From Borrelia turicatae 91E135 (GTDB lineage Bacteria; Spirochaetota; Spirochaetia; Borreliales; Borreliaceae), in contig NC_008710.1 of the NCBI RefSeq assembly GCF_000012085.2, positions 310,001-374,000 on the forward strand: a stretch of DNA of 64,000 nucleotides. The letters are read 5' to 3'. The first letter of the stretch is position 1, and each line of letters starts with the position of its first letter. The notes beneath the pieces are model-generated. The model saw only the letters and a program-made list of their open reading frames with translations, did not search any database and was not told the origin of the DNA. The translations under genes were made by a program, and so were the position numbers. Below are positions 9,990 to 18,628 of this stretch, piece after piece.

Positions 9990-11654
9990 TCAATTATTAC
10001 CTTTTAAAAGCTCTTCTGCATGTTGAAAGCTAATATCATTAACATTTCCACTAAGCATGCGAGCAACCTCTAAAACACGATCATTACCCAATAATAAACA
10101 GGCCTGAACATAAGGCCTATCTTCAATATATTCCTTTTTTACCAAAATATGATAATCTGAAAGACTTGCAATATTAGCAAGATGAGTAACAACAAATATT
10201 TGCATATTTTCTGACAATCCTTTTAAATACTTGCCCAAACTCATCCCAGACTCACCCCCTATACCAGAATCAATCTCATCAAATATGATAAGCTTACTCT
10301 CATCAACATTTTGAACACTCTTAATAGCCAACATTATTCTTGAAAGCTCACCCCCAGATGCAATTCTATAAATTGGTTGGGCTTTTAGCCCAGTATTACT
10401 AGAAATTAAAAATTCCACCTCATCTATACCCGTTGATTTGATTTTTCCTTCAGAGACTGACACAAAAAACTCTGCATCACCCATATTAAGCTTATGCAAA
10501 ATCTTAGTTACTCCAGATGCAAATCTTAAAGCAGCAGCCTTTCTAACACTTGAGATATCGAATGCCAATTTTTTCACTCTCTCAAACAAATCATTTAACA
10601 TTTGCTCTTTACCCAATCTTTCAGTCTCAAAATTAAGTGACAAATCAATAATGTCATCACACCTTTTCCTAAATACTATGACATCCTCAAGACTTGGTCC
10701 ATATTTTTTGCGAAGACGAGAGAGGTCATGTAACCTATTCTCTACTGACTCAATTTCCTTCTCATCATAAGTCTTGTCAAAAAGATACCTACTATAAGCT
10801 TGACCAATATCCTCAAGCTCATAGTAAGAACTCTTAAGACGATTTTCAAGTTCAAAATAATTATTGTTCACTCCTGAGAGATACTCAGCATCACAAATTA
10901 CATTCCTTATCTTACTTAAAGCAGAAACATTATTATTCAAGCTCAAAACACTCTTCAAGCTTGAAAGTGCATTACATAAAGATTCATGATTTTTAAGCTC
11001 ATCTAACCTAGTCTTTAAAATTTCTTCTTCACCTATTTTGGGATTAAAAGAATCTATCTCATCAATTATTTTTTCACATTCCTCTTTACTATCTTTATGC
11101 AATTTCTCTTTCGAAACAAAATCATCATAATCATTTAAATATTGAATATATTCTTCATAGACTAATCTATATTTTTCCAATTGAGAATTTAAATTAGCAT
11201 AATTATCCAAAATCTTCAAATTACTTGAGGGATTTTTCAAAATTAAATACTGTTGATTTTGAGAATGAACCTCAATCAACATATTAAAAATTGGCTTTAA
11301 TATGTTACTAGAAATTGGTTCATTATTAATATAATAATTACTCAAAAGAGTCTCTGAAGATTCAAATATAATTACTCTTTTTATAATAATACAATCTGAG
11401 GCTAATATAGCCTTAGAAGACAAATAATCTCTAACATCACCATTCACCCTAAACTTGGCAAGTAAAACACATTCCTGTTCTCCATTAATAATTATATTAC
11501 TTTTAATTTTTCCACCAAATAAATAATAAATTGATGATAATAATAAGCTTTTTCCACTTCCAGACTCACCTGTGAGCGCTACCAACCCCGTACCTATCTT
11601 AATAGAAAGTTCTTTAATTAAAACAAAATTTTTTACAAAAAGTTCAACTAACAT
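9990..11654 (-). CDS. recN: DNA repair ATPase RecN
   Basis: RecN is an SMC-like ATPase that acts early in double-strand break repair. The product of about 554 residues has the N-terminal Walker A GESGSGKS near residue 30 and a central region of long charged helices predicted as coiled coil (about 150-370). The C-terminal half of the ATPase carries the signature RIASGGELSRIMLA and the Walker B IIFDEIDSGIGGESG. Families of this length (about 550) match. I place the start at ATG 11654 (MLVELFVKNF), which matches the usual RecN N-terminus; a TTG four codons upstream is less likely. Confidence 0.96.
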   Translation of the reverse strand: MLVELFVKNFVLIKELSIKIGTGLVALTGESGSGKSLLLSSIYYLFGGKIKSNIIINGEQECVLLAKFRVNGDVRDYLSSKAILASDCIIIKRVIIFESSETLLSNYYINNEPISSNILKPIFNMLIEVHSQNQQYLILKNPSSNLKILDNYANLNSQLEKYRLVYEEYIQYLNDYDDFVSKEKLHKDSKEECEKIIDEIDSFNPKIGEEEILKTRLDELKNHESLCNALSSLKSVLSLNNNVSALSKIRNVICDAEYLSGVNNNYFELENRLKSSYYELEDIGQAYSRYLFDKTYDEKEIESVENRLHDLSRLRKKYGPSLEDVIVFRKRCDDIIDLSLNFETERLGKEQMLNDLFERVKKLAFDISSVRKAAALRFASGVTKILHKLNMGDAEFFVSVSEGKIKSTGIDEVEFLISSNTGLKAQPIYRIASGGELSRIMLAIKSVQNVDESKLIIFDEIDSGIGGESGMSLGKYLKGLSENMQIFVVTHLANIASLSDYHILVKKEYIEDRPYVQACLLLGNDRVLEVARMLSGNVNDISFQHAEELLKGNN

Positions 11655-11700
11655 ACAAAACTTCAAAACAAGCTATATCTATATTATAAAACGCCATACA

Positions 11701-12537
11701 TTATAATAACTTATTTTTAAGTCTTCTAACAAAAGTATCTGTACAAAATGATGCAAAACGTAAACTCTTATTATCAAGTCCCAACTCAAAAATAATATTA
11801 ACCCCAAATTTACCAATATTAACGCCATCAACGAAAATTGATGCTGAGTTTAACGCATATCCTTTCTGAAATGAAAGTGAAAGCTTACTCCCGCTTGAAA
11901 AAATAAAGGAACGATTATAAACAGAATGTGGGGAAATAGGAGTTAAGATAAAAGCCTGAAGATCTGATTCTAAAATAGATCCACCTGCTGAGAAAGAATA
12001 TCCGGTTGAACCTGTAGGAGTTGCAAATATTATTCCATCACTCCTATATGAGAGAAAATCTTCTGAATTAACCCTAAGATTTACATAAATCAACTTATTA
12101 ATAACACTAGAACGAATAATTACATCATTTAAAGCATATTTGGTAAACACATTATTTCCATTCTCATAAGCACTAATACTAAGTAAATATTTACTATGAA
12201 TAACTAAAGAATTATCAAAAAACTTATCTATGACCTCTTTAAAATCGATAGGTTTTATGTCTGCTAAAAATCCTACCTTGCCTAAATTTATTGAAATAAT
12301 TGGAATATCAATATCATTCTTCAAAAGCAAGCTACTAGCTAATAAAACCGTACCATCTCCACCCAAAGTTATTGCAAGAATCAAATTATCCTCAGTTAAC
12401 ACCTCTGAGGATTTATCAATTCCTGCAAATAAGCTTAAAACACCATATTTATGTTCTAAATATTTTTGTATTTCACAAGCAAGAACCTCGGCATCTAAAT
12501 TTGAATAATTCACGTAAATGAGAACCTTACTCTTCAT
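11701..12537 (-). CDS. nadK: NAD kinase
   Basis: NAD kinase phosphorylates NAD to NADP with ATP or polyphosphate. The 278 residues hold the catalytic GGDG at about 59-62 (LAITLGGDGTVLLAS), the NE/D-type motif ALNDVIIRS, and the glycine-rich SDGIIFATPTGSTGYSFSAGG motif near 180. The start is ATG 12537, preceded by AAGGAG, and overlaps the end of cheW by 11 bases (ATGAAGAGTAA). An upstream in-frame extension is open but would run 60 bases further into cheW and is not needed. Confidence 0.96.
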   Translation of the reverse strand: MKSKVLIYVNYSNLDAEVLACEIQKYLEHKYGVLSLFAGIDKSSEVLTEDNLILAITLGGDGTVLLASSLLLKNDIDIPIISINLGKVGFLADIKPIDFKEVIDKFFDNSLVIHSKYLLSISAYENGNNVFTKYALNDVIIRSSVINKLIYVNLRVNSEDFLSYRSDGIIFATPTGSTGYSFSAGGSILESDLQAFILTPISPHSVYNRSFIFSSGSKLSLSFQKGYALNSASIFVDGVNIGKFGVNIIFELGLDNKSLRFASFCTDTFVRRLKNKLL

Positions 12538-13051
12538 TATTCTCCTTATATGGAATCCGTGCAAATTCGCCCTTGTCAAATATCCGTTCAATATCAATTA
12601 AAATTAAATATTCACTCTCAAAATTTTCCTCATTCTCAATTTTAACAACACCAGATATGTATTTTCTATCCAAAGTTTGCAAGGTCGCAGGGGGTTCTTG
12701 TACCTTTGATGTATCAAAGCTAATAACCTTGAGAACTTTATCTACAAATATTCCTAAAAGCTTATCTTTGATATTCACTATTAAATAACCTGTTAAAAGT
12801 TTATCTTCTTCCGTTACATAAACAGAAGGAATTTTAAATCTAATATTTAAATTTATTAAAGGGATAACACTCCCTCTAAGATTATAAATACCCGTAATAT
12901 AATCAGGAACATTGGGTATTGCATATATACCTTCCAAAGGCACTTTAATTACTTCCCTAATGTGATCTATTGCAACCCCATAACTCTCTTTGCCTATCTT
13001 AAAACATGCAACTTGCAAATGAGACTTTTTTTCCATAATTTTTTCTTTCAT
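12527..13051 (-). CDS. cheW: Chemotaxis coupling protein CheW
   Basis: CheW links methyl-accepting chemoreceptors to the histidine kinase CheA. The single CheW domain fills the 174-residue protein, with LQVACFKIGKESYGVAIDHIREVI near the start, then IPNVPDYITGIYNLRGSVIPLINL near 47-70, the typical receptor-facing NLRG motif, and KLLGIFVDKVLKVI near 105. Borrelia has several cheW genes; this one is outside the flagellar operons and sits between rlmE and nadK. Start choice: ATG 13051 lies seven bases after GGGA; GTG 13057 and ATG 13036 are also in frame. Confidence 0.94.
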   Translation of the reverse strand: MKEKIMEKKSHLQVACFKIGKESYGVAIDHIREVIKVPLEGIYAIPNVPDYITGIYNLRGSVIPLINLNIRFKIPSVYVTEEDKLLTGYLIVNIKDKLLGIFVDKVLKVISFDTSKVQEPPATLQTLDRKYISGVVKIENEENFESEYLILIDIERIFDKGEFARIPYKENNEE

Positions 13052-13097
13052 AAACACATCCCAATACCCTTAAATAATTTAAATATTTGTATCTAAT

Positions 13098-13673
13098 TTA
13101 ATTAAAATCCTTAGATAAAAAATAAATCTCAAAGGAATTCTTCCGCACAGCTTTAGGTCTAATTTTTTTGACAATCTTAAAACAACTCTTAAGCTTATAA
13201 AAAAGCTGTTCTTCCTCACCTCCTTGAAAAACCTTAAGTAATAAATTACCACCTTTGACCAAAATTCTAGACGCCAATTCAATTATTCTCATATTCAAAT
13301 TAAAAGAATTACTTGTATCAACTAATCTATTACCAGTAGTTTTGGGAGCTGCATCACTTATAATTAAACTATAAGGTGCAAAAGTCTCGATCTTTTGACA
13401 AACCTCATCGATATATATATTACCTTTGATAAAATAAAAATTATTAGTAAAATTAAGATCTATATCATTAAGGTCAACTGCAACAAGCACCCCATCTTTA
13501 AGATTTCCATAAGCATATTGAGAAAAACTGCCAGGAGACGCCCCAACATCCAATATATTGCCAGAAGAAAACAAAGAAAATCTCTTATCAATTTCTATTA
13601 ACTTATAAACAGATCTAGCAAGATATCCTTCTTTTTTAGCTCTTCGTGAATATTCATCAACAACATTATACAT
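13098..13673 (-). CDS. rlmE: 23S rRNA (uridine-2552-2'-O)-methyltransferase RlmE (FtsJ)
   Basis: RlmE methylates the 2'-O of U2552 in the A loop of 23S rRNA. The protein of about 191 residues has the family opening [20 protein letters not shown], with the first catalytic Lys in SVYKL, the AdoMet motif [15 protein letters not shown], the catalytic D of [13 protein letters not shown], and K in [12 protein letters not shown]. The K-D-K-E set of the family is therefore visible. I chose ATG 13673; an open frame continues upstream to TTG 13733, which would overlap the divergent prenyl synthase start. It heads the long minus-strand operon. Confidence 0.93.
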   Translation of the reverse strand: MYNVVDEYSRRAKKEGYLARSVYKLIEIDKRFSLFSSGNILDVGASPGSFSQYAYGNLKDGVLVAVDLNDIDLNFTNNFYFIKGNIYIDEVCQKIETFAPYSLIISDAAPKTTGNRLVDTSNSFNLNMRIIELASRILVKGGNLLLKVFQGGEEEQLFYKLKSCFKIVKKIRPKAVRKNSFEIYFLSKDFN

Positions 13674-13714
13674 ATCAATGCTCTGCAATACACTCAATCC
13701 ATTATACTTTTTAT

Positions 13715-13720
13715 TATAAT
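13715..13720 (+). promoter_or_regulatory. Candidate -10 box for a leaderless prenyl synthase mRNA
   Basis: A perfect TATAAT lies seven bases before the ATG at 13728, so transcription would start at or next to the start codon. No Shine-Dalgarno is present in the preceding AT-only run. No good -35 hexamer is visible at the normal distance. Confidence 0.4.
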
Positions 13721-13727
13721 TATTATT

Positions 13728-14774
13728 ATGCAAAATAAATCATTTTTAGATAAGATCGAAAAAAATATTAATAATATATTCTCACAAGACCATTTTCTTA
13801 ATTTATTTAAAGACAAAGATTTAAAGCTAAAACTTAATATACAAAAAAATACAATAAAGACAATTAAAGCCCCAGCTATTGAAATAATAAATAGAGGGGG
13901 AAAAAGAATAAGACCAATGCTAATGATTTTACTAGCATATGCATTAGGATATAATAAAAAAAATACTGAGAATCTATACAAACTAAGCATGCTACTTGAA
14001 TTACCTCATTCTGGAAGTTTAATTATTGATGACATAGAAGATGGGGCTATTAAAAGAAGGGGTAAACCTGCTATTCACTTAATTTACGGATTAGATAACA
14101 GTATTAATACAGCAAATTTAATTTACTTTTTGCCTGCAAAATTAATACAAACTTCCAAATTAAAAAAAAGTCAAAAACTATTAATTTATGAAAATTTTTT
14201 CACAACGCTCTCAAATCTTCACCTAGGACAAGGAATTGATATCGCATTGCACAATGGGACATATATTCCAAACCTTGACGAATACATATCTTTAGTAGAA
14301 CTTAAAACAAGCTGCCTTTTTGGAATGGCTGGATTTTTAGCCGGAATACTTACAAACAATGAAAGTAAAGCAAAAAATCTTTACAACACATTTCTAAAAC
14401 TTGGAACCTGTTTCCAAATAATAGACGATATCAAAAATATTAAAGATGGAATTAACGGCAAAGATTTTGGAGATGACTTAATTGAAGGAAAAAAAAGTCT
14501 GCCCATAATATACTTTTTAAAAGAAAAACTATTGGATGAGCAAATCATTCAAGAATTAAGTGCAATTAAAAATAAATCTATAAATGAATCAAAAAAAGAA
14601 ATATTAAAATTTAGCAATATGATTAACTCATCAAGTGCCATTCAAAATTCTACAAATCTTGCAATGTCGTACCTTAATAAATTTACAGAAGAATTAAATT
14701 CATACGCATTGATCAACAAGTATAAAGATATGATAATGAACATTGTAAAGAAAATAAAAGAGGAAAATTTATGA
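13728..14774 (+). CDS. Polyprenyl (short-chain type) diphosphate synthase
   Basis: A trans-prenyltransferase that condenses isopentenyl diphosphate onto an allylic diphosphate. Landmarks in the 348 residues are [12 protein letters not shown] near 58-69, the first Asp-rich motif [17 protein letters not shown] near 101-117, [10 protein letters not shown] near 193, and the second Asp-rich region FQIIDDIKN near 225. In the second motif the usual last Asp of DDxxD is Asn. The family is usually 290-350 residues. The DDIED form resembles farnesyl/geranylgeranyl synthases. Borrelia makes isoprenoids by the mevalonate route and is not known to make respiratory quinones, so feeding undecaprenyl diphosphate synthesis is the likeliest role. 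No ribosome-binding site precedes the ATG. Confidence 0.88.
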   Translation: MQNKSFLDKIEKNINNIFSQDHFLNLFKDKDLKLKLNIQKNTIKTIKAPAIEIINRGGKRIRPMLMILLAYALGYNKKNTENLYKLSMLLELPHSGSLIIDDIEDGAIKRRGKPAIHLIYGLDNSINTANLIYFLPAKLIQTSKLKKSQKLLIYENFFTTLSNLHLGQGIDIALHNGTYIPNLDEYISLVELKTSCLFGMAGFLAGILTNNESKAKNLYNTFLKLGTCFQIIDDIKNIKDGINGKDFGDDLIEGKKSLPIIYFLKEKLLDEQIIQELSAIKNKSINESKKEILKFSNMINSSSAIQNSTNLAMSYLNKFTEELNSYALINKYKDMIMNIVKKIKEENL

Positions 14775-15454
14775 AAAAATATGTAATAATGCTAATCTGG
14801 ATGAATATCACTACTTTTATTTATGCAACAATTCCTACAGAAGATATCAATAAAATAGATGAACTTTATACAAAATCAATGTTACTCAAAGAGTTAAAAA
14901 AATATAATCAATCCAAAGCATTATTAATGCAAATTATAAATACAGATCCAAAACAAGTTGATGCATATTTACTAATTGCAGAATTAGAATACTTGATGAA
15001 TAACTGGTTGCAAGCAATCGAACAAACAAAAACTTATCTACAAATAATTGATTTTAAAGATACAAAAAATTATCTTGATATCTCATGGGCATATTTTCTC
15101 ATGGGGGAATCAAGAAACTCAATGGACTATATAATGCAATTTATTCAAGATAATAAAGAACTACTAAATACTAACATATACATATTAATTGATACTATTT
15201 TAAAAAAAGGATTTTATCATTTCATACAAGATGAGGACTTAATATTTAATCTGATAATAAATACTCTTTTCCAAATAGAAACATATGATGACACCATATT
15301 TACAATTTTTCTAAACAATTTAGATATCATCAAACAAATGCCCTTTTACAAATTTAATAAAATTAAAATCAAAGATTTAGAATTACAAATTCGAGCCTTA
15401 AAAAAGCTCAAAAATTCGACAAATGATATTGCTAAAACAGGTTGGTTTTTCTAA
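14771..15454 (+). CDS. Secreted TPR-repeat protein (BB0315 type)
   Basis: The 227-residue product has a cleavable-looking signal peptide (basic start, hydrophobic core at about 5-20, IYA near the cleavage site). Helical repeat units of TPR character follow, such as YNQSKALLMQIINTDPKQVDAYLLIAEL with the usual A/L and P positions, and LDISWAYFLMGESRNS. There is no lipobox. It probably acts as a periplasmic scaffold; the partner is unknown. Its ATG overlaps the stop of the prenyl synthase gene by four bases (ATGA), implying one transcript. Its last 23 bases overlap the end of the opposing rfuD gene. Confidence 0.78.
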   Translation: MKKYVIMLIWMNITTFIYATIPTEDINKIDELYTKSMLLKELKKYNQSKALLMQIINTDPKQVDAYLLIAELEYLMNNWLQAIEQTKTYLQIIDFKDTKNYLDISWAYFLMGESRNSMDYIMQFIQDNKELLNTNIYILIDTILKKGFYHFIQDEDLIFNLIINTLFQIETYDDTIFTIFLNNLDIIKQMPFYKFNKIKIKDLELQIRALKKLKNSTNDIAKTGWFF

Positions 15455-16238
15455 AAAGTGAGACAAATATATTAATTAATATAGCCATATAAAAGGGTAA
15501 CGAAAGAGCAAAATAAGAATTAACATAATCCTGAAAATTAAAAAACTCGTATTCAATAAATATCATTAAAAATGCACTTGGAAAAATGAGCCAAGGATTT
15601 GCAAATGCAATATACAGTATACAAATAGCAAGCCAACCATTATTTAACCCCAAATCATAAGAATAAACATTAAAATTGATAGCAAGAAATGAACCTGCAA
15701 TACTTGACGAGATTACGGATACAAAAATAGCAAAAGATTTAAAGTAATTACTAGTTCGCTCACCTAAGATATTTTCATAATCATTCGAGCGAATGAACTC
15801 AAAAACTACTCTAACTCTTGAATAATTTAGTATATAAATACTAAAACTTAAAAAAACGAAAAAAAATATAACAAAAAAAATAATAGCAAAATTATTGGAA
15901 ATATTTAAACTAAATCCTGGAATAAAATTGAAATTAGCTTTCATCAAAACCCTAACTAAAAAATAACACAATATGTTAATTCCTATACCCGTTATAAAAA
16001 TGTTATAACCATTTATTACAATAAAAGATAAAAAAAAACCAAAGATCAAACTAATAAAAATCGTCATAACAACTGAAGCAAATATTCCATATCCCAAATA
16101 AATAAAAAAAGATGTTAGGAAAACAGATAAAAAAGAAATTCCTTCAATAGATATATTTAGAAGTCCTACTCTCTCAGCATAAAGAATTCCAAGAGCTAAA
16201 TATGCAAATACTATAGAATGCAAAAAAATACCAAACAT
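15432..16238 (-). CDS. rfuD: Riboflavin ABC transporter permease RfuD
   Basis: One of two polytopic permeases of a BMP-family ABC importer. The 268 residues form about eight membrane helices; the segment AERVGLLNISIEGISFLSVF near 21-40 is the permease-family N-terminal signature (N-I-x-x-E-G). Orthologs (BB0316 in B. burgdorferi, and the Treponema pallidum Rfu system) are described as a riboflavin uptake system; I transfer that assignment by gene order and family. It follows rfuC with no gap. Its end overlaps the convergent TPR gene by 23 bases. Confidence 0.85.
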   Translation of the reverse strand: MFGIFLHSIVFAYLALGILYAERVGLLNISIEGISFLSVFLTSFFIYLGYGIFASVVMTIFISLIFGFFLSFIVINGYNIFITGIGINILCYFLVRVLMKANFNFIPGFSLNISNNFAIIFFVIFFFVFLSFSIYILNYSRVRVVFEFIRSNDYENILGERTSNYFKSFAIFVSVISSSIAGSFLAINFNVYSYDLGLNNGWLAICILYIAFANPWLIFPSAFLMIFIEYEFFNFQDYVNSYFALSLPFYMAILINIFVSLFRKTNLF

Positions 16239-17171
16239 TTATTTTTTACCCGCATTAATTAAAAACAATGAAATAAAAATCGATATAGCTTGATATAAAC
16301 CAATAAATTCAAATTTAAACGAATAATTTATTTTAAGATAATTATTAAATTCATTCAGCATTGCAAAAAACAAACTAAAACATAATACATACATATAATT
16401 AAATCCTGAAACTACAGCAACAACAAATCCATTCCAGCCAAGCCCGGCGGTTAATCCTAAAAATAAATAATTCTTAAAAAAAATTAAAAAGATTGAACCT
16501 ACAAGACCATTTAAAAAAGCACTGGTAAATACCGTACAAAACTTATACTTAAATTCATTAATACCGAAAAATTTGCTTAACGGCTTTCTATCACTCAATA
16601 TTTCAAGTCTTAATCCTAAAATAGTTCTCTTATGAATAAATACATAACATCCCCAAACCAAAATACTAAATAAAAGCAAATATGGAAAAGCAGTATCAAT
16701 AACGAATATCTTATCAATACTTTTTGTCTGATTTAAAAGTCCATTCGAGCCTAAAAGCTTTGATATAAATCCATCAACTAATCTCTGATTTCCATAAGAC
16801 ATTAAAAGACCTGTAAGCATCCCATTTACTCCACAAAAAAATGTCAGTAAAAAAGGAATAATTCCTATAACACCAACTAAAAATGAGCTTAAAATTATTA
16901 TTAATACAAAATTAAAGTATGTAAGTCCACAAAACTCACAAAATATATATGATAAAAATGCTCCGAAATAAACTTGACCCTCATCGCCAAGAGTCAAACT
17001 ATTACTTTTAGCACAAGTCGAGATTCCTGTAGCAATTAATAAGAGCAACATAAAGTTCCACAACATCACTTTCATATAAGAAAAACTAAAAAAACCATCA
17101 AAAAAATAGCTAATACTCAATACACTCAGTGAAAATATTAACAAAATATATTCTCTTCTAAATGCCCTCAT
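16239..17171 (-). CDS. rfuC: Riboflavin ABC transporter permease RfuC
   Basis: The second permease, 310 residues with about eight to nine membrane helices. The family signature is GISTCAKSNSLTLGDEGQVYFGAF near 44-67, where other members have N-L-G-x-E-G. A cytoplasmic loop around RTILGLRLEILSDRKPLSKFFGI near 182-204 resembles the coupling loop that contacts the ATPase. Its ATG overlaps the stop of rfuB by four bases. Assignment to riboflavin follows the described Rfu system of spirochaetes; the sequence itself shows only a simple-sugar/nucleoside-type permease. Confidence 0.85.
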   Translation of the reverse strand: MRAFRREYILLIFSLSVLSISYFFDGFFSFSYMKVMLWNFMLLLLIATGISTCAKSNSLTLGDEGQVYFGAFLSYIFCEFCGLTYFNFVLIIILSSFLVGVIGIIPFLLTFFCGVNGMLTGLLMSYGNQRLVDGFISKLLGSNGLLNQTKSIDKIFVIDTAFPYLLLFSILVWGCYVFIHKRTILGLRLEILSDRKPLSKFFGINEFKYKFCTVFTSAFLNGLVGSIFLIFFKNYLFLGLTAGLGWNGFVVAVVSGFNYMYVLCFSLFFAMLNEFNNYLKINYSFKFEFIGLYQAISIFISLFLINAGKK

Positions 17172-18625
17172 ATAAACAACATTTCCTTTAAAGCCTCTTT
17201 GTTGATATGTTCTCTTTTCAATCTCAATACAACCTCACCAGCCTTTATTGCCAAAACATCATCAGATAAAAGCAGTAATTCATCTAAATTAGGAGTAATT
17301 AGTAGTACAGGCTTTTCATTAGAAAAATTACGAATAAAATTAGATGTCTCACTATACGCTCTATAGTCTAAATTACTAAGAGGTGAAAAACAAATTAAAA
17401 AGCTCTTTGTAATATATTTTTCCCTAAAAAGAGCAAGTTTTTTTAAAGTTCCGCCAGAAAATGATAAAGACTTAGAATAAAAAGTCTTTAATATCTTACT
17501 ATCACAATATTCCATGTCGCTTTTAAAAAATTTTTTAAGATCATTAATAATAGACTGTTTAATAAAAATTTCATTTTCAAAACTCATTATTTTGGCCAAA
17601 AAGCTATCCAATATAGTCATATTATCAGAAAATAAATTACCAATTCCTAAAGGTAAAAACCCAGCCTTTAACTCATAAAAATTAATATATTCATATCTAT
17701 GCCCATTCATCTTTATACATCCTACAAATGGAATCTCACCTAAGAATAATTTCTCCCATGTTTTTATTACTGCCTCTTCTGCAATAATTCCTAAAACTCC
17801 TCTTTTTTTCAAAGAAAAACTAATATCATACTTCCAAAAATCTTCAAAAAACAAATTAAATTTTATAAAATCCTCATTCGGCCCACCACGCCTAATACTC
17901 ATAGAAATAAACTTATCAGCAGGAATTTCAAGCTTGCTAAGTATTATCTCTTTATTTGTCGTTCTAAAACACTTTCCCTCTTTTAAAATAACAAATTCAT
18001 CACTAAATTTTATGGCATCGCCAATCTCTCTATGTGTAATAAAAAGAGAAGTAATACCTGCCCTTTTAAGGGCCTGAAGCAATTTAATAAACTCTTTAGC
18101 CTCTTTTTGAGAAAAATAAGAAACACTCTCATCAAAAATAATAATCTTTGCATTTTTTTTCAGGGAAGAAATAATAAGCAAAAAATAGATTTCTTTAATA
18201 TTCAAATCTTGTATTCTAGTCTCTAGATCAAAAGCAATATTATAAAATTGTCTAAGCCATTTATAATATCTATAGGTATGGGATTTATTCATTGGCATAA
18301 AAAATTGAGAATCAAACCAATAAATACTAAGATATTCCCAAACTTTTAAGTTCATATCAAGTTTTGGAATCTGAGACACAATATAAATACCATTACTCTT
18401 TGCTACATCCACATTCCAGTTTTTTTGCCTAATATTATTTACAAATACATCACCACTATCAAAACGAATAAATCCAGCTATAATTTTTGATAAGGTACTC
18501 TTACCTTCCCCATTTCTCCCAATTACAGTCAAGATTTTAGATTCCTCAATTCTTAAATTAACACTATCTAGAATAGGTTTTTCAATATCTGGGAAAGATT
18601 TTACTATGTTTTTAAACTCTACCAT
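17168..18625 (-). CDS. rfuB: Riboflavin ABC transporter ATPase RfuB (two fused nucleotide-binding domains)
   Basis: A tandem ATPase of the RbsA/MglA type, 485 residues. Domain 1 has Walker A GRNGEGKST near 36-44 and Walker B IIIFDESVSYF near 160, but its signature segment reads DLNIKEIYFLL instead of LSxGxxQ. Domain 2 (from about 250) keeps the signature FSGGTLKKLALFREK near 390, while its Walker A position (GIIAEEAVIKT) and Walker B (ICFSPLSNLD, no Glu) are degenerate. Composite sites with one working half are normal in this family. The B. burgdorferi ortholog bb0318 has been reported as riboflavin-transport related and important for the oxidative stress response. It lies 3 bases after rfuA. 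Confidence 0.87.
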   Translation of the reverse strand: MVEFKNIVKSFPDIEKPILDSVNLRIEESKILTVIGRNGEGKSTLSKIIAGFIRFDSGDVFVNNIRQKNWNVDVAKSNGIYIVSQIPKLDMNLKVWEYLSIYWFDSQFFMPMNKSHTYRYYKWLRQFYNIAFDLETRIQDLNIKEIYFLLIISSLKKNAKIIIFDESVSYFSQKEAKEFIKLLQALKRAGITSLFITHREIGDAIKFSDEFVILKEGKCFRTTNKEIILSKLEIPADKFISMSIRRGGPNEDFIKFNLFFEDFWKYDISFSLKKRGVLGIIAEEAVIKTWEKLFLGEIPFVGCIKMNGHRYEYINFYELKAGFLPLGIGNLFSDNMTILDSFLAKIMSFENEIFIKQSIINDLKKFFKSDMEYCDSKILKTFYSKSLSFSGGTLKKLALFREKYITKSFLICFSPLSNLDYRAYSETSNFIRNFSNEKPVLLITPNLDELLLLSDDVLAIKAGEVVLRLKREHINKEALKEMLFI

Positions 18626-18628
18626 AAA

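Noticed and set aside
13098..13282. Possible second frame inside rlmE
   Set aside because: It has no ribosome-binding site and rlmE covers the same DNA with all catalytic residues.
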